Source: Perognathus longimembris pacificus | Lineage: Eukaryota > Chordata > Mammalia > Rodentia > Heteromyidae | NCBI RefSeq assembly: GCF_023159225.1 | Contig: NC_063161.1 | Coordinates: 119,698,958 to 119,762,957, forward strand | Reading direction: 5' to 3' | Length of the DNA stretch: 64,000 bases | Part shown: piece after piece, positions 1-10,682 of the stretch | Layout of the letters: every line of letters starts with the position of its first letter | How positions within the stretch are numbered: position 1 is the first letter of the stretch | Notes under the pieces: generated by a model | What the model was told of the DNA's origin: nothing | Seen by the model: the letters and a program-made list of their open reading frames with translations, nothing else | Databases searched by the model: none | Program-made: the position numbers and the translations under genes

Positions 1-197
1 CTCTTAATATAGAATATGACAAGTATAGAAAGCTATAACCCTCATAAACAGAAGCTCTTTGTGGTCTTCAGTATTTTTGAAGGGTGTAAAGGGAACTTAA
101 AACCATAGGAGCTGAGATCCAATGAAATATATATTGAAAGAACAGTTTGAAAGTAAACACTTCCAAGAGTATGGAATTTAGCCCCACTAGATTACCA

Positions 198-450
198 GTA
201 CCAGCACATGGCTCAAGCCTATACCGCCTACTTGGGAGGGTGAAATAAAGGGATCATAGGTTTGAAGCCAGCTGAGCATGAAAGTTCTTAAGGCTCCATC
301 TCAACCAAGTGTCATCCCAGCTATGGAAGAAGCACAATGTCTGGGTGAAGTGTCAATTTTTTTGTCACCTCAGTGACAAAGGGAAGCACAAATAGGAGAA
401 TTATAGTCCAGGATGACCCAGACACAAAGCAAGACCATGTATTGAAAATA
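198..450 (+). repeat. Old B1/ID-type composite SINE
   Basis: A degenerate 7SL-like left part (GGCTCAAGCCTATA, then CTACTTGGGAGGGTGA) is followed by GTTTGAAGCCAGC and a second repeat of the same theme. This is the layout of rodent B1-derived composite SINEs. Divergence is high and no clear tail or TSD is visible, so boundaries are approximate. Confidence 0.55.
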
Positions 451-464
451 ATCAACACAAAAAG

Positions 465-542
465 GGATTGGTAGAATGTCTCAAGTATAAGACTGCCTGT
501 CTAGTAAGTACAAGAAAGGCCCTTAGTTTAAATTTAGAGCCA
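465..542 (+). repeat. ID-like (tRNA-derived) SINE fragment
   Basis: The segment keeps the order of an ID element: GGTAGAATGTCTCAAG (A-box side), TGCCTGTCTAGTAAG, and a degraded B-box side (TAGTTTAAATTTAGAG). It is heavily diverged. Confidence 0.45.
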
Positions 543-559
543 CCCAAAAGCAACAAACA

Positions 560-999
560 TCTGGGCATTGATAGCTCATGCCTATAATCCTAGCTACTCA
601 AGAGTATGAGATCTGAAGATCCTGGTTCAAAGCTAGCCTGGGCAGGAAAGTCTGTGAGACTCTTATCTGCAATTAACCATCAAAAACCCAGATGAAGAGT
701 TGTGACTTATTTTTTTTTTCAAATTTTTATTATCAAACTGATGTATAGAGAGGTTACAGTTTCATACATTAGGCATTGGATACATTACTTGTACTGTTTG
801 TTGCCTTGTCCCTCATACCCCCCTTCCTCTTCCCCCTTTAACTTTCCCCCCATGAGGTGTTCAGTTCACTTACACCAAACAGTTTGAGTTGTGACTTAAG
901 TGGTGGAGTGATAGCATTGAGCAAACAAAACTCAGTGACAATACCTAGGTCCTGAGTTCAAACCCAGGACAGGCACCAAAAACAAGCAAACAAAAACAA
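560..999 (+). repeat. B1/ID composite SINE, split by a L1 insertion
   Basis: The element starts as CTGGGCATTGATAGCTCATG, runs through TAATCCTAGCTACTCA and GTGAGACTCTTATC, and ends with an ID-like module (GAGTTCAAACCCAGGAC) and an A-rich tail. A 14-bp flank, AAAAGCAACAAACA at 546-559 versus AAAAGCCACAAATA at 1000-1013 (two mismatches), is a plausible target-site duplication. Positions 697-898 hold a later L1 insertion with its own duplication. Confidence 0.75.
710..885 (-). mobile_element. 5'-truncated L1 3' end (176 bp) inside a SINE
   Basis: Read on the minus strand, this is a G-rich polypurine stretch, then AACAGTACAAGTAATG and GAAACTGTAACCTCTC, then a poly(A) tail, shown here as poly(T) at 710-719. 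It is flanked by a perfect 13-bp target-site duplication, GAGTTGTGACTTA, at 697-709 and 886-898. It is dead: only 3' UTR remains. Confidence 0.92.
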
Positions 1000-1013
1000 A
1001 AAAGCCACAAATA

Positions 1014-2116
1014 ACAAAATAGTGTAGGAAATTTATAAGTGAGAGTACCTTTGGGGAAAAAAAAGATTCATGGCTTAGTTTTGTCGCATCTTCAAATCCA
1101 AGCTATAGCCTGAAAGTGAAAATATGAATCTATATCTGTACTTCTCAAGGATCTTTGTTCATTAAACTTAAAGTTAGAAAACAGAGCCACTGAGTAATAC
1201 TCAGAGCTTAATGCAAGATCTCTGTTGTGTGGGCAGAAAAGCAAAATAGAAGCTGCAGTGTGGGCAAGTGGAAAATAACAGTAAAGAGAAATTATGCAAA
1301 CGAGACTCCACCATGAGGATCTCTGATCTCACCAGCCCGATCTGAAAGGAATTTAGGATCCACCATGGAAAACCTAAAAAATTGGACTAAAGAGATAAAA
1401 TCAGAAGTCACTCACATACCATTGAAAGTGGCCTACCGATCATACAGGAACTTATACTGTGTCCTTGGACAATACTGAGTTGTCTGACCTTCTAAGAGGT
1501 CATTGGATATCTCAGGATAAAACATACAAGGACAGTCAAAATAATAGCAATACAGAAAATGGTCCAGGAGATAAGACCTGTAGAAATTTATAGTTTAGGA
1601 TTAGGCTTCCATATAGACATGAAGAATGAAATATATAACTAATTGGAGAAAGTGAATATGATCTCACGTCTCCAACTTTAATCCAAATAGCCATCAGACT
1701 AGGGACTCCTTGATTGGGGTGCTGCACTCCAGAATTTCCATAAAATGATATGTCTGAATCTTGTAGAGCCAGTCTGCCAAGATCCTCCATTATTGGGCAA
1801 AATGAACGAACTCATCTTTTTCACATAAAACTATCATGCAAAACCTTTGTTTCTTAAAAAACCCAGGGTTTGCTTTTGTGGAAACACACTAGTAAAGTTA
1901 GCTGGGTCTCTTGGAAGAGTTGAGGTGTAGGAGTTTATTAAAGCAGGGAGCTTGGTCTAGACTGTTATCCTACATGATCCATCCCTGCCCAGTTTCCTAC
2001 CATGCATAACTCTGTCACTGCTCCCTGGACACACAGGCATCCCCCAATATCACAAGCAAGTTTCTATCTTAGTGATTATCCTGTTTTGACCATCTTCTTA
2101 GCCTGGAAAGCTCTTT
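1014..2116. other. No gene or confident repeat seen
   Basis: AT-rich, apparently unique sequence. Short open frames on either strand lack any recognisable domain. About 2070-2116 may be the left flank of the L2 copy that continues at 2335. Confidence 0.6.
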
Positions 2117-2124
2117 CCTCAAAC

Positions 2125-2331
2125 CAGGCTTTTCTGATTTGGGTGTTCTTGGACTTTTGAGCTGGATAATTTGTCACAGGGGCCTGTCCTATGCATTATA
2201 AGAGGTTCAGCAGCATTTTTGCCCCAACCAGGTGCCAGCAGACCCCCACCCCCAGTTATGACTATTAAAAAGTGTCTCCAGATGCCAAATATCCCCCAAG
2301 AGGCAGAATCAACCCTAGTTAAGAATCACTG
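2125..2331 (-). mobile_element. MER20-like non-autonomous hAT DNA transposon
   Basis: In this orientation the ordered blocks GAGCTGGATAATTTG, GGCCTGTCCTATGCATTATA, GGTGCCAGCAGACCCCC, GTGTCTCCAGATGCCAAATA and a terminal AAGAATCACTG match the complement of the roughly 219-bp MER20 consensus as I recall it. Length is near full. The 8-bp flanks (CCTCAAAC and CCCTAGAT) do not match, as expected for an ancient copy. It sits next to an L2. Confidence 0.75.
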
Positions 2332-2334
2332 CCC

Positions 2335-2605
2335 TAGATATCTGCATGATTCAGTACCTCATTTAATTAAGGTCTATATTCAAATGTCACCCCTAGGAAA
2401 ACCTTTTTAAAACCCAGCCTAAAATGGAAACCTGTCTCTCCTTGTTCCCCTTTTCTGCTTTATTTTTCTTCATATTACTTATCCCTAGCTGACATCACAG
2501 AGGGTACTTATGATTACTATGGACTAACCTCTTTTGTTTACTGTTTCAATCCTCGTACATAGTACCTGGAAAATTATTTGGTAAATGAAGGAAGGCAAGA
2601 TAGAA
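2335..2605 (+). repeat. L2 LINE 3' fragment
   Basis: Contains the L2 3' order: TATTCAAATGTCACCCCTAG, then CTTTATTTTTCTTCATATTA, then a degraded end (CATAGTACCTGG followed by GGTAAATGAAGGAA). It is an ancient, heavily mutated copy. Confidence 0.7.
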
Positions 2606-2881
2606 GGAATGAGATATCTTTAGAAAATCAGAAGATAGAAAGTTCTCATTCTGGAGGAATGGAAACATGCCACCAATGAAAAGCATAAACTATTTAATTA
2701 AAACTTGTATTTATTATTATATAAAACAATGACAAAACTAGGGAATTTTGTAATGATAGAAATATTTTAATTCACTGTCTCTAAAGTGATATTATGAGTA
2801 TGACAATAAATTACAACTTTAAAGTACATTTTCAAATACTTTTATTGATCTGAAATTGCAGTCACTTCCTATCATCAAGAC
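2606..2881. other. No gene or confident repeat seen
   Basis: AT-rich sequence with no codon-like frame and no repeat that I recognise. Confidence 0.6.
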
Positions 2882-2889
2882 ATGATGTT

Positions 2890-3163
2890 CTAACTGGTGC
2901 CAGTGGCTCATGCTTATAATCCTAGCTACTCAGGAAAATGAGATTTGGAGATTGTGGTTCAAAGTCAGCTGGGGCAAGAAAGTCTGTGAGTTCCTTATCA
3001 CTAATTAACCATCATAAAAGCTGGAAATGGAGTGTGGCTCAACTGGTAGAGTGCCAACTTTGAGTGAAAAAGCTAAGGGATAGTACCCAATCCTGAGTTC
3101 AAGACCCAGTATCAATTCCAAAATGGGAAGAGAGGTGGGGAGGGGGAGCAAGAAAGAAAATAA
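2890..3163 (+). repeat. B1/ID composite SINE
   Basis: Begins near CCAGTGGCTCATGCTTATAA, has CCTAGCTACTCAGGAAAATG, the linker GAGTTCCTTATCACTAATTA and the right module GTGTGGCTCAACTGGTAGAG, ending in a purine-rich tail. A short flank, ATGATGTT at 2882-2889 and 3164-3171, may be its target-site duplication. Confidence 0.8.
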
Positions 3164-3171
3164 ATGATGTT

Positions 3172-3812
3172 TTCATCTTATATTAACAATGGTGTCCCCT
3201 TGCTATTAAGTAAAAATCATTGGATGCTTAGAAACGTACCTAATGTTCCCTTTATGCTGGTAAGCTGATGTGTAATTTCAGTACAATCTTTCCATTCCAA
3301 TGAATAGTACCCTGAATCTAGCTAGCCCTCATAAAATAATCATGTACTCAGGTCCTTAATTAATCGTAAGATTGAGAGCCCACCACCTCTGAATTCCTTA
3401 AGGCATAGTAGACTCATTTCTAAGATGCTGACTCTTTTCTGGAAAGAACTGCCAGTACTTGAGAGGCAAGGAGACTGCACAGTGTGAAGAAGGAACAGCA
3501 TCTCCTGGCTGTGCATTTTGTGAATGATCAGTGAACTCTCATGAGACCTGGGTGCAGACAGCTATTAAATGAAGTTCCACAACACCTCAGCCCTGAGAAT
3601 CTCCAGGGAACTAGGACTTCCAAATACATTAAATATGACTTTGAAAAACAAAGTAATTCTACATCCACATTGCCCAAATTTTTACTGATGGAAACATTTC
3701 TGCAAAAATATAATATTTTCTGTTTTAAAAGTGAAACATCTGGAATGATATTTATATTTAAGTGTATCAATGAAAAAATCATCTTTTTCTTTCCTTTTTT
3801 TAAAAAATCTTT
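3172..3812. other. No gene or confident repeat seen
   Basis: Open frames of 84-103 codons overlap on both strands at 3528-3852. They have no recognisable domain, and the plus-strand one runs into the adjacent SINE (its C-terminus reads the poly(T) and SINE tail), which argues against a gene. Confidence 0.6.
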
Positions 3813-4022
3813 TTGGCAGTACTGGGCTTTGAATTTAGGCCCTTGTACTTGATTGACCAGTGCTGTAGCACTTGAGTCATGATTTCAGCCTTTTAAAAAA
3901 AAATATCAGTTTATTTTTCAAACAAGGTCTCATAATTTTCCTGGGACTGGCCTTGTATTGTGATCCCCCTATCTCTGTCTAGGTTTCTGGAAGTATAGGC
4001 ATGAGCTACATGCCTGACCTCA
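3813..4022 (-). repeat. B1/ID composite SINE, degraded
   Basis: On the minus strand it ends with the ID-like module (here TTGGCAGTACTGGGCTTTGA and CCAGTGCTGTAGCACTTGAG) and starts with the B1-like head (here GGAAGTATAGGCATGAGC). Many substitutions and an internal A-run indicate age. Confidence 0.7.
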
Positions 4023-6177
4023 GATGCTCATCCTTTAGTGAAGCTGCCTTATAAGCACAAGCAAAGGTGGGTAGGCCTCAGCATCAGGGCACCAGGAGGG
4101 TCTTCAAGATTCTCTTCTTCTCATATGTGTTATGCAGAGTCATGGAGACAATGCAGAGCCCAGCTTTCCAAAATTGATGGATCGAAGGTAGAACGTACAT
4201 TTACCCTTCTGAGGTTATCTTGCTGGTTTTTTAAAAAAAAATCAAATTCTTTTCTTTTACATGATAGGGAAGTTTATGAGGAAAGAAATGCATATTCAAA
4301 AGGCTTAGGGTGGGTAATTTGGGGGTGAGAATTACCAAAATCAACCTCTTAATTCCTCGTTTTAGATTTAACTTCCAAACCATGTTAGTAACATTTGTAG
4401 TCAATACTTTTTGGCAACTCATATCCCTCATCTCATTCCCATTCACTCCTGGGTGGAGAAATAGCCTTCATTATTAGTCCAGGTATATAATATGGCATTA
4501 TATACATATATAATATTTCTGATAATGAAATAAATTGACATATGCATCAGCTCCTGTAATTATTTTCCATTCTGTGGCAAGAACAACTAGAATAGATTCA
4601 CTTAGTGCTAAATATAGTAATACTATTAACCATGGTTTTTGTGTAGTACATCAGATGTTTAAACTTATTTCTTCTACCTAATATTTTGTACAGAAAGTAA
4701 GCAAGGTAAGGGAAGGAAGAAATGGAGAGATGTAGGTCAAAGTAGTCCAAGAACTTTTATAAGAAGGAGTGTGGAAAATCTATTTCTAAAAGTGTCTAGA
4801 ACCTTCTGCCTAACTCTTCCATCATAACTACAAACATCTTTCCATCACCAGAACATGAGCAATCTCAGACTCTTGATTCTAGACTCCATTGCTCCTTATG
4901 TGTTTTCCCCTCAAGTATTTTGACTTTAACAAATCCTATGCATCTATAAAATTCATCAAGTGGACAATAAATTTGGATATTTTGTATAGTATTTGCAAGA
5001 CAAATTCCTCTGATATTTTTATTTTCTGGGTATTATCTCAGTGGAAAGATGATCGAAAACAGTAACTTTGCCTCTCAAGTTTGGAGTTGTAATTACCTAG
5101 CTGGGGAGTAATCGAGTGTCCTCAGGTAGGGCTAGTTGGAGTAATCTTTCCTTGAAGGTATAAAAATCATAGACCTTCTTGGGAGGGGCTTTACAGTCAT
5201 TGGAATGGCATATTGGATACCCCTTTGATATCCTGGGAGTAATTTGATTTATCCTTATATTAAATATGACTCTTCCTACTACAGCACTGTTATGCAAGGG
5301 CCGCTGTGTAATATTTACTTTAGCTCATGTTCTGAGAAAGTGCTGAGTTCTCTCGTAGCTGTGCCCACTTTCCCTGCCTGAATCATTCTTTCTCATAGGC
5401 TCTTAGTGTTTACAGTTGGAGCCACTACTATATAATCGCCCTCTTTACTGATTATTCTGGGGTTTTTTTTTTTTTGGCCAATATTTTCTGATCTTATGAT
5501 TTTCTTTGTTTGACTTTTGTCAAGTCTTCATAATTCTATATTTGTGTTTCCATGTGGTTAGATAATCATTGGGAAAACTAAAACCTCATGGTTTCCAGGT
5601 CTTCCTAGTTACTATTGTTACTATCATAAATTTTATCTGCTCGAAGGCTGGAAAAGGAGACTTTAAAACACTTAATGGATCCACCTTTGTTCCATTTTCC
5701 TCCATCTGCTATTCCCAGTGCTTCAAGTGGTTGCATTCTGATATCTGAATTCTGGATAATGAGTGAATTTCTGCAGTTTTCTTTGTCAGATGCAGCAAGC
5801 ATTTTGCCTGAGATGCTAGGTACACTGATATCAGTCAATAAAATGTGGTGGCAGAGTTAGAAGGAAAGAGCTAATGACTTGTACCCTAGAAAATAGGCTG
5901 AAGGGCTCCAAGCTTTGTAGCCTATTTTTCAGCAACCTTGACATTTTTTTTCTTTATACTGCCTTACTGGTCATCAAGTTTCAGAAAATAGAAACGTTAG
6001 ATCATAGAGACAAATACCCAGGTGCCATGGTAGAAAGATACTGCACAAATAGCCCAGGATGCTCCAGTTTATTTTTAAATGGTGATAAAATAAAATGCTC
6101 AGCTCAGTGTAATTCTTTGATTTATCAAAAATTAACCTATATATTGTATATGAATTTTAAGAAAAAATATATTACTG
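4023..6177. other. No gene or confident repeat seen over 2.1 kb
   Basis: Low-GC sequence with a short TATA-rich patch at about 4485-4520 and a T-run at 5462-5475. Open frames (4038-4328 plus, 5605-5838 minus, 5874-6185 plus) are under 105 codons and lack domain or codon-bias signals. Confidence 0.6.
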
Positions 6178-6595
6178 AGATCTGAACTGAGGCCTTAAGT
6201 AAACATGCTACTGCTTAAGCCATATTCCAACCCTTTGGCTTTATTTGTTTTCTAGATAGTATCTTGCTTCTTTTTTTTTTTTTTTTTTTTGGCCAGTCCT
6301 GGGGCTTGGACTCAGGGCCTGAGCACTGTCCCTGGCTTCTTTTTGCTCAAAGCTAGCACTCTGCCACTTAAACCACAGCGCCATTTCTGGCCGTTTTGTG
6401 TATATGTGGTGCTGGGGAATCGAACCCAGGGCCTCATGTATACGAGGCAGGTACTCTTGCCACTAGGCCATATCCCCAGCCCTTCTTTTTTTTCTTTTTT
6501 TTTTTTCAACTCAGTCTAGCCATAGACCACAATCCTTCTATATCCCTCTTCTAAGTAGCTAGGAGTATAAGCATATACCATTACACCTAGACCAG
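6178..6595 (-). repeat. Old composite SINE interrupted by a younger SINE
   Basis: Left part (GAACTGAGGCCTTAAGTAAA, CTGCTTAAGCCATATTCC) and right part (AGTCTAGCCATAGACCACAA, CTAAGTAGCTAGGAGTATAA) read as the two ends of one minus-strand B1/ID SINE, separated by the element at 6271-6481. Confidence 0.65.
6271..6481 (-). repeat. ID-derived dimeric SINE (IDL-Geo-like), inserted in an older SINE
   Basis: Poly(T) at 6271-6290 is the A-tail. Reading left to right come GGCCAGTCCTGGGGCTTGGA, GCTAGCACTCTGCCACTTAA, GTATATGTGGTGCTGGGGAA, a tRNA B-box region (TCGAACCCAGGGCC) and the ID head (CCATATCCCCAGCCC). Near full length. A pyrimidine flank (CTTC plus T-run) occurs on both sides. Confidence 0.9.
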
Positions 6596-7511
6596 ATTTC
6601 TTATTTTTAATTACCAGGATGTAATACCTAGTAAAATAAAAAGCTGCTGCCAAAAGATTTGCTTCAGGGGACATTAAGAACATTATAATAAAAAAAACCC
6701 GCTTACATTGTGATTCCCTTCTTTAGGAATTTAGAAAAATGAGAGTCTATAAAAAGTCACTACATGTGCACGTTGGAGAATAAAGTTACACAGTATCAAG
6801 AACACCTGATCTGGTTCAATATATTGCTGGAGATCCTGGAATTTTTATCCTTTTCACAGTTGTTCTCTAGATCTTCTTCTCTTCTCCTGTGATTAAGAAA
6901 TCTGAGCCCTCTTTTAGTGACTATACTGCAATAGGCTCTTCCACAAAGAATCACTAAAGAATTAACCTTCTAGTGAATTAAGTTAGTGCACTCAAAATTG
7001 TAGTCATAAGAAGCAAATAAGAATGGCATGTATAAAGAGGAGCACACAGTGACAGTACCACAGTCTTACTTGGGCAGGCCAGTACCTGCGGTCCTTGCTG
7101 CCAGCCAGGCTTTTGCCATTACATCAAGGACACTTTATGACTAACCCTGGAGGTGAACCTCATGTGTGTCCAAATGCATGGATCAGCAGTGGCCTCCACA
7201 GGCCTGCTTTTCTACTGGTTTATTAAAAGATGACCCATTTTCACTTCTCTTCAACTTTGGGAACTTTGGAGTGTGGTATCAACTAGTTTCCCGGCCTGAT
7301 GCTCTGAATTTATACTGGCTTCTTGCCTTTTGAAATTTTGGAGTTGGTCTGAGAAAGTGGGACACATTTCCCTTGACATATTTCAAACTGTATGAGAAAG
7401 AGGGGACCCATCTGTAATAAGCTGTTAAACTGAATATTGGCAGAAAGCAATCAAGTCCTCCGCAAAGTGACTCTCACCCATTTCTCTTCCACCCACGCTT
7501 CATAAAATACC

Positions 7512-7544
<33 letters not shown>

Positions 7545-8349
7545 AAGGCTTCTGATGCATTTTCCTTCTGGGCATCAACTACTAAGACTTTATTGTTTGG
7601 CGGAGTTTTCACTAGCACAGTTCACTAGCATGGTTCCACGGCATTCGTTTCCTTTGCGACTGGCACTGAATTTTGGGTAGAAGAATTTCTGACAATCCCT
7701 CTGCTTATTGAAACATTCTGATCACCAAATTAGTAAATGAAGTGGTGTAGCTAAAGTCTTAAATCCTTATAAATAAAGAATTATCTAGTATGGGTTTCTT
7801 GAGCACTGCTTTTCTGGTTGATGTCTGACCTACATAATTCCACACTATCTTTTGTTTCTTTTATTTCTTTACCGTGCCCTGGGATGAGAAGTTCTACCTT
7901 TAGAACTTTGTTTCCTCGACTTTTGTTCATAATGAGAACTGAGGCTGAGAAGTGGGAGAAACCAGACTGTCTGAGAGTTTGCATTGAAAATCTCCATGGA
8001 AGGCAAAAGAGGGAAGGGTCCAAAAAGGGAGAAACAAAGCTGAGAAAACTAGGTTTAATCATTTTTCAATTAAGGTCAATTATGAGTCTTTAAAAGAAAT
8101 ATCAGCAAGTTAGCTGATTCAGAGAGAGACAGATCTAGACAAACTTTCTACCTGTCACTACTTCAGTAACTAATGACTTTTTAAAATCTCATGTTATTAT
8201 TTATCATTTTGGGTTGTGATAATGAGTTCCTATTAGTGCATATAATAGAGTTGATCACAACTACAAGCCATGCCATGTATATATTCATATATAGGCACGA
8301 ATAAATGCATATATATGCCATGATTTTTCTCTATATAAACTGTTGGCCA
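6596..8349. other. No gene seen; poly(A) run
   Basis: Apparently unique sequence. The main landmark is a pure run of 29 A at 7512-7540, with no SINE or L1 body upstream that I can identify. Overlapping frames at 7781-8093 on both strands show no domain. Confidence 0.6.
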
Positions 8350-8593
8350 TTTGTGTGTATGTAGAGTGCTCTGTGTGTGTGCATATGTGATATATCTGGA
8401 AGATGATATCAATAGTGCATATTTCTTGCTGTTAATATTATCATGGTCTGATTATTTACATCCCAAGTATCATGCTTGATGTTGGTGAGCACATAGCTTC
8501 CAACAATTCTTCTCTGAATTGTGTACAGAACACTAGTTTTGGATCTTTCTCCTTGCAAGTTTTATTCTGTGACAACAATTTCCTTTTATAAAG
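8350..8593 (+). repeat. Local direct repeat, copy 1
   Basis: Shares the order TTTGTGTGTATGTAGAGTG, GTTAATATTATCATG, CTGATTA, TACATCCCA, CAACAATT and ACAATTTCCTTTT with 9338-9617 in the same orientation. Offset between the copies is 988 bp at the left end and about 1025 bp after the microsatellite of copy 2. Strand is nominal. Confidence 0.85.
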
Positions 8594-9337
8594 AAATATA
8601 TATGTATATAAGTGTATGTATAAATAAATACATATATCTACATGCTTTTTTCTGACTTCATGTAAGCCATGCCAATTTTCAGCTTATCAATGTTTATCTG
8701 AGACAACCTTCGAGTACACTCACTCTGGAACACAGTGATATGATTTAGGTAATTAAATTTCCACAGGATAAAGGGGCTAGAGATAAACCTGCAGACGTCA
8801 CATTGTTACTGTGAGCAAGAACAAGAGTAATACTTGCTTTGTTACATTGCATCTTAAAAAAAATCTCTGCTATGAGAAACATAACTCAGTCAGACTGATT
8901 TGGAGCTTTGGGGACATCTATTTGATTTATTTTGAGTATTGAAAATAATGTACTAGGTACTATGTAAGAGGAGGTGAAGAAGTGTTTGAAAATTTAAAGG
9001 TGAAATTTCACAGTGAACATATGAAAAATGAACCATGAATGAATTCTGAACTGGCCCCTGAGTTTTGCAAAAATACTGAATTGTAAGAAGAAAGGCGAGA
9101 CTAGATATCAGGGTGCTCAAGACTTTTCTTTGTAGTTGGAGCCTCATATCAGAGTCTACAGCACAGGGATCCTTTACACTGGCTATCCTGTGTGTTAAGA
9201 CCAAGAAGAACAACTGACAACAGCTACAACAATTACAAAAAGAAGGAACACAAGTCACCGTGATGTAGCCCCAGGATCTAATGTATTTGTGACTCAACTC
9301 AATAGCAAATACTTAAGTAGAAATTTGTGTTGATTTA
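8594..9337. other. Spacer between the two direct repeats; no gene seen
   Basis: Begins with a TA-rich patch (8594-8645). A 114-codon minus frame at 8953-9297 has no recognisable domain. Confidence 0.55.
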
Positions 9338-9372
9338 TTTGTGTGTATGTAGAGTGTTTTGTGTGTATTGGG

Positions 9373-9422
<50 letters not shown>

Positions 9423-9617
9423 AAAGCTCCTACCAATAGTGGATATTTCTCTGGTGTTAATATTATCATGATCTGATTATCTACATCCCAAAGTACAGTG
9501 CTACTGGTGGGCACACAGCTACCAACAATTTTGCTCTCAATTCTATACAGAAACACAACTTTATGATATTTTTTCTTACAAGTTGTACTCCATAGCAACA
9601 ATTTCCTTTTTTATAAA
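9338..9617 (+). repeat. Local direct repeat, copy 2, with microsatellite
   Basis: Aligns by eye with copy 1 at 8350-8593 across its length, interrupted by the GT/GA microsatellite at 9370-9418. Boundaries at both ends coincide with loss of similarity. Confidence 0.85.
9370..9418. repeat. (GT)n(GA)n compound microsatellite
   Basis: A GT run passes directly into an uninterrupted GA run. The paralogous position in copy 1 (about 8370-8390) has only a short TG-rich stretch. Confidence 0.95.
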
Positions 9618-10428
9618 CAGTAGAATAACCACTGTTGTCTTGAGGTGAAGGAATTTAAAGGCCTTCAACAACAAATCAAAAAAAAAAAAAGAAAGAAAAA
9701 CGGAGGTTGAACCATAGCACCTAGTCCAGATAATTTCGCAATATGAAAGACTCTCTAGAAATCCCATTCTCAAACCCTGGTTTGTTTTGTGATTAAATAT
9801 CAGCTCCGTATGTCCATCCAGATGCAGGGGAAAATTTTGTCAGCTGGATAGCAGTCACAATTACCTTTTCCTATTATGATATGCCAATACTGTGTTGATA
9901 GTGACTAAAGAAGCATGTGGAACTGGTTTTTATTTTGTAGATAGTGCTTTGACTTGCCTAAAATACCAGTAACAAAAGAAGAAAAACATAAAGAAATGGG
10001 GCCAAACATATGTGGTACAATAAAATAATCAAACATCAATGCCTCCTTCCCTTTTCAGAATGAAGTTTAAAAAGCTTTAATCATGAAATTATGATAAATC
10101 TTAGGAAATTGAGGAAGTTCATAAAGAAATTGAATAATAAATGGAAAGAAATCTTAAAACTGTTAAAACAGGAGGCTTTTTAAAAAATGTCATTTAATTT
10201 CCATCATCGTAGACTTGGCATGTCTTTCTCCTTCCTGTAACTTCCCAGTGAAACAATTCCAGAATTCTAAATTAATGATCCATCACATAACAGCTTTCAT
10301 TTTGAGAGTATTTTTATCCCTTCTAACGTTAGTCTTCGTCATCTAAGTTTATTTCTGTTATGTCTCTATACTGATGTGTTTATTGGGAAAATATTGGTCC
10401 TTATTCTTCATAGAAGACAGTTACTGAG
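9618..10428. other. No gene or confident repeat seen
   Basis: AT-rich, with an A-rich run at 9679-9700 and no codon-like frame. Confidence 0.6.
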
Positions 10429-10429
10429 G

Positions 10430-10682
10430 TTTTTTTTCCAGATAAAAAGAGGGGTTACAGTTTCATACGTTAGGCCTTGGGTACATTTCTTGTACTGTTT
10501 GTTACCTCCTCCCTCATTCGCCCCCCCTCCCCCTTCCCCTCTCTCCCCCCTGAGTTGTTCAGTTGGTTTACACCAAATGGTTTTGCAAGTATTGCTTTTG
10601 TAGTCCTTTGTCTTTTTATCCTTTGTCTCTCAATTTTGATATTCCCTTTCACTTTCCTAGTTCTAATACCAGTATATACAGA
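10430..10682 (-). mobile_element. 5'-truncated L1 3' UTR
   Basis: Minus-strand L1 3' end: T-run at 10432-10439, then GGGGTTACAGTTTCATACGT, the C-rich (G-rich on the element strand) tract at 10509-10552, then GCAAGTATTGCTTTTGTAGT and CCTAGTTCTAATACCAGTAT. No convincing target-site duplication was seen. Confidence 0.88.

Noticed and set aside
6289..6519. Frames reading PGAWTQGLSTVPGFF-like peptides (also at 36.5 kb)
   Set aside because: These are translations of the ID-derived SINE and recur wherever it occurs in that orientation.
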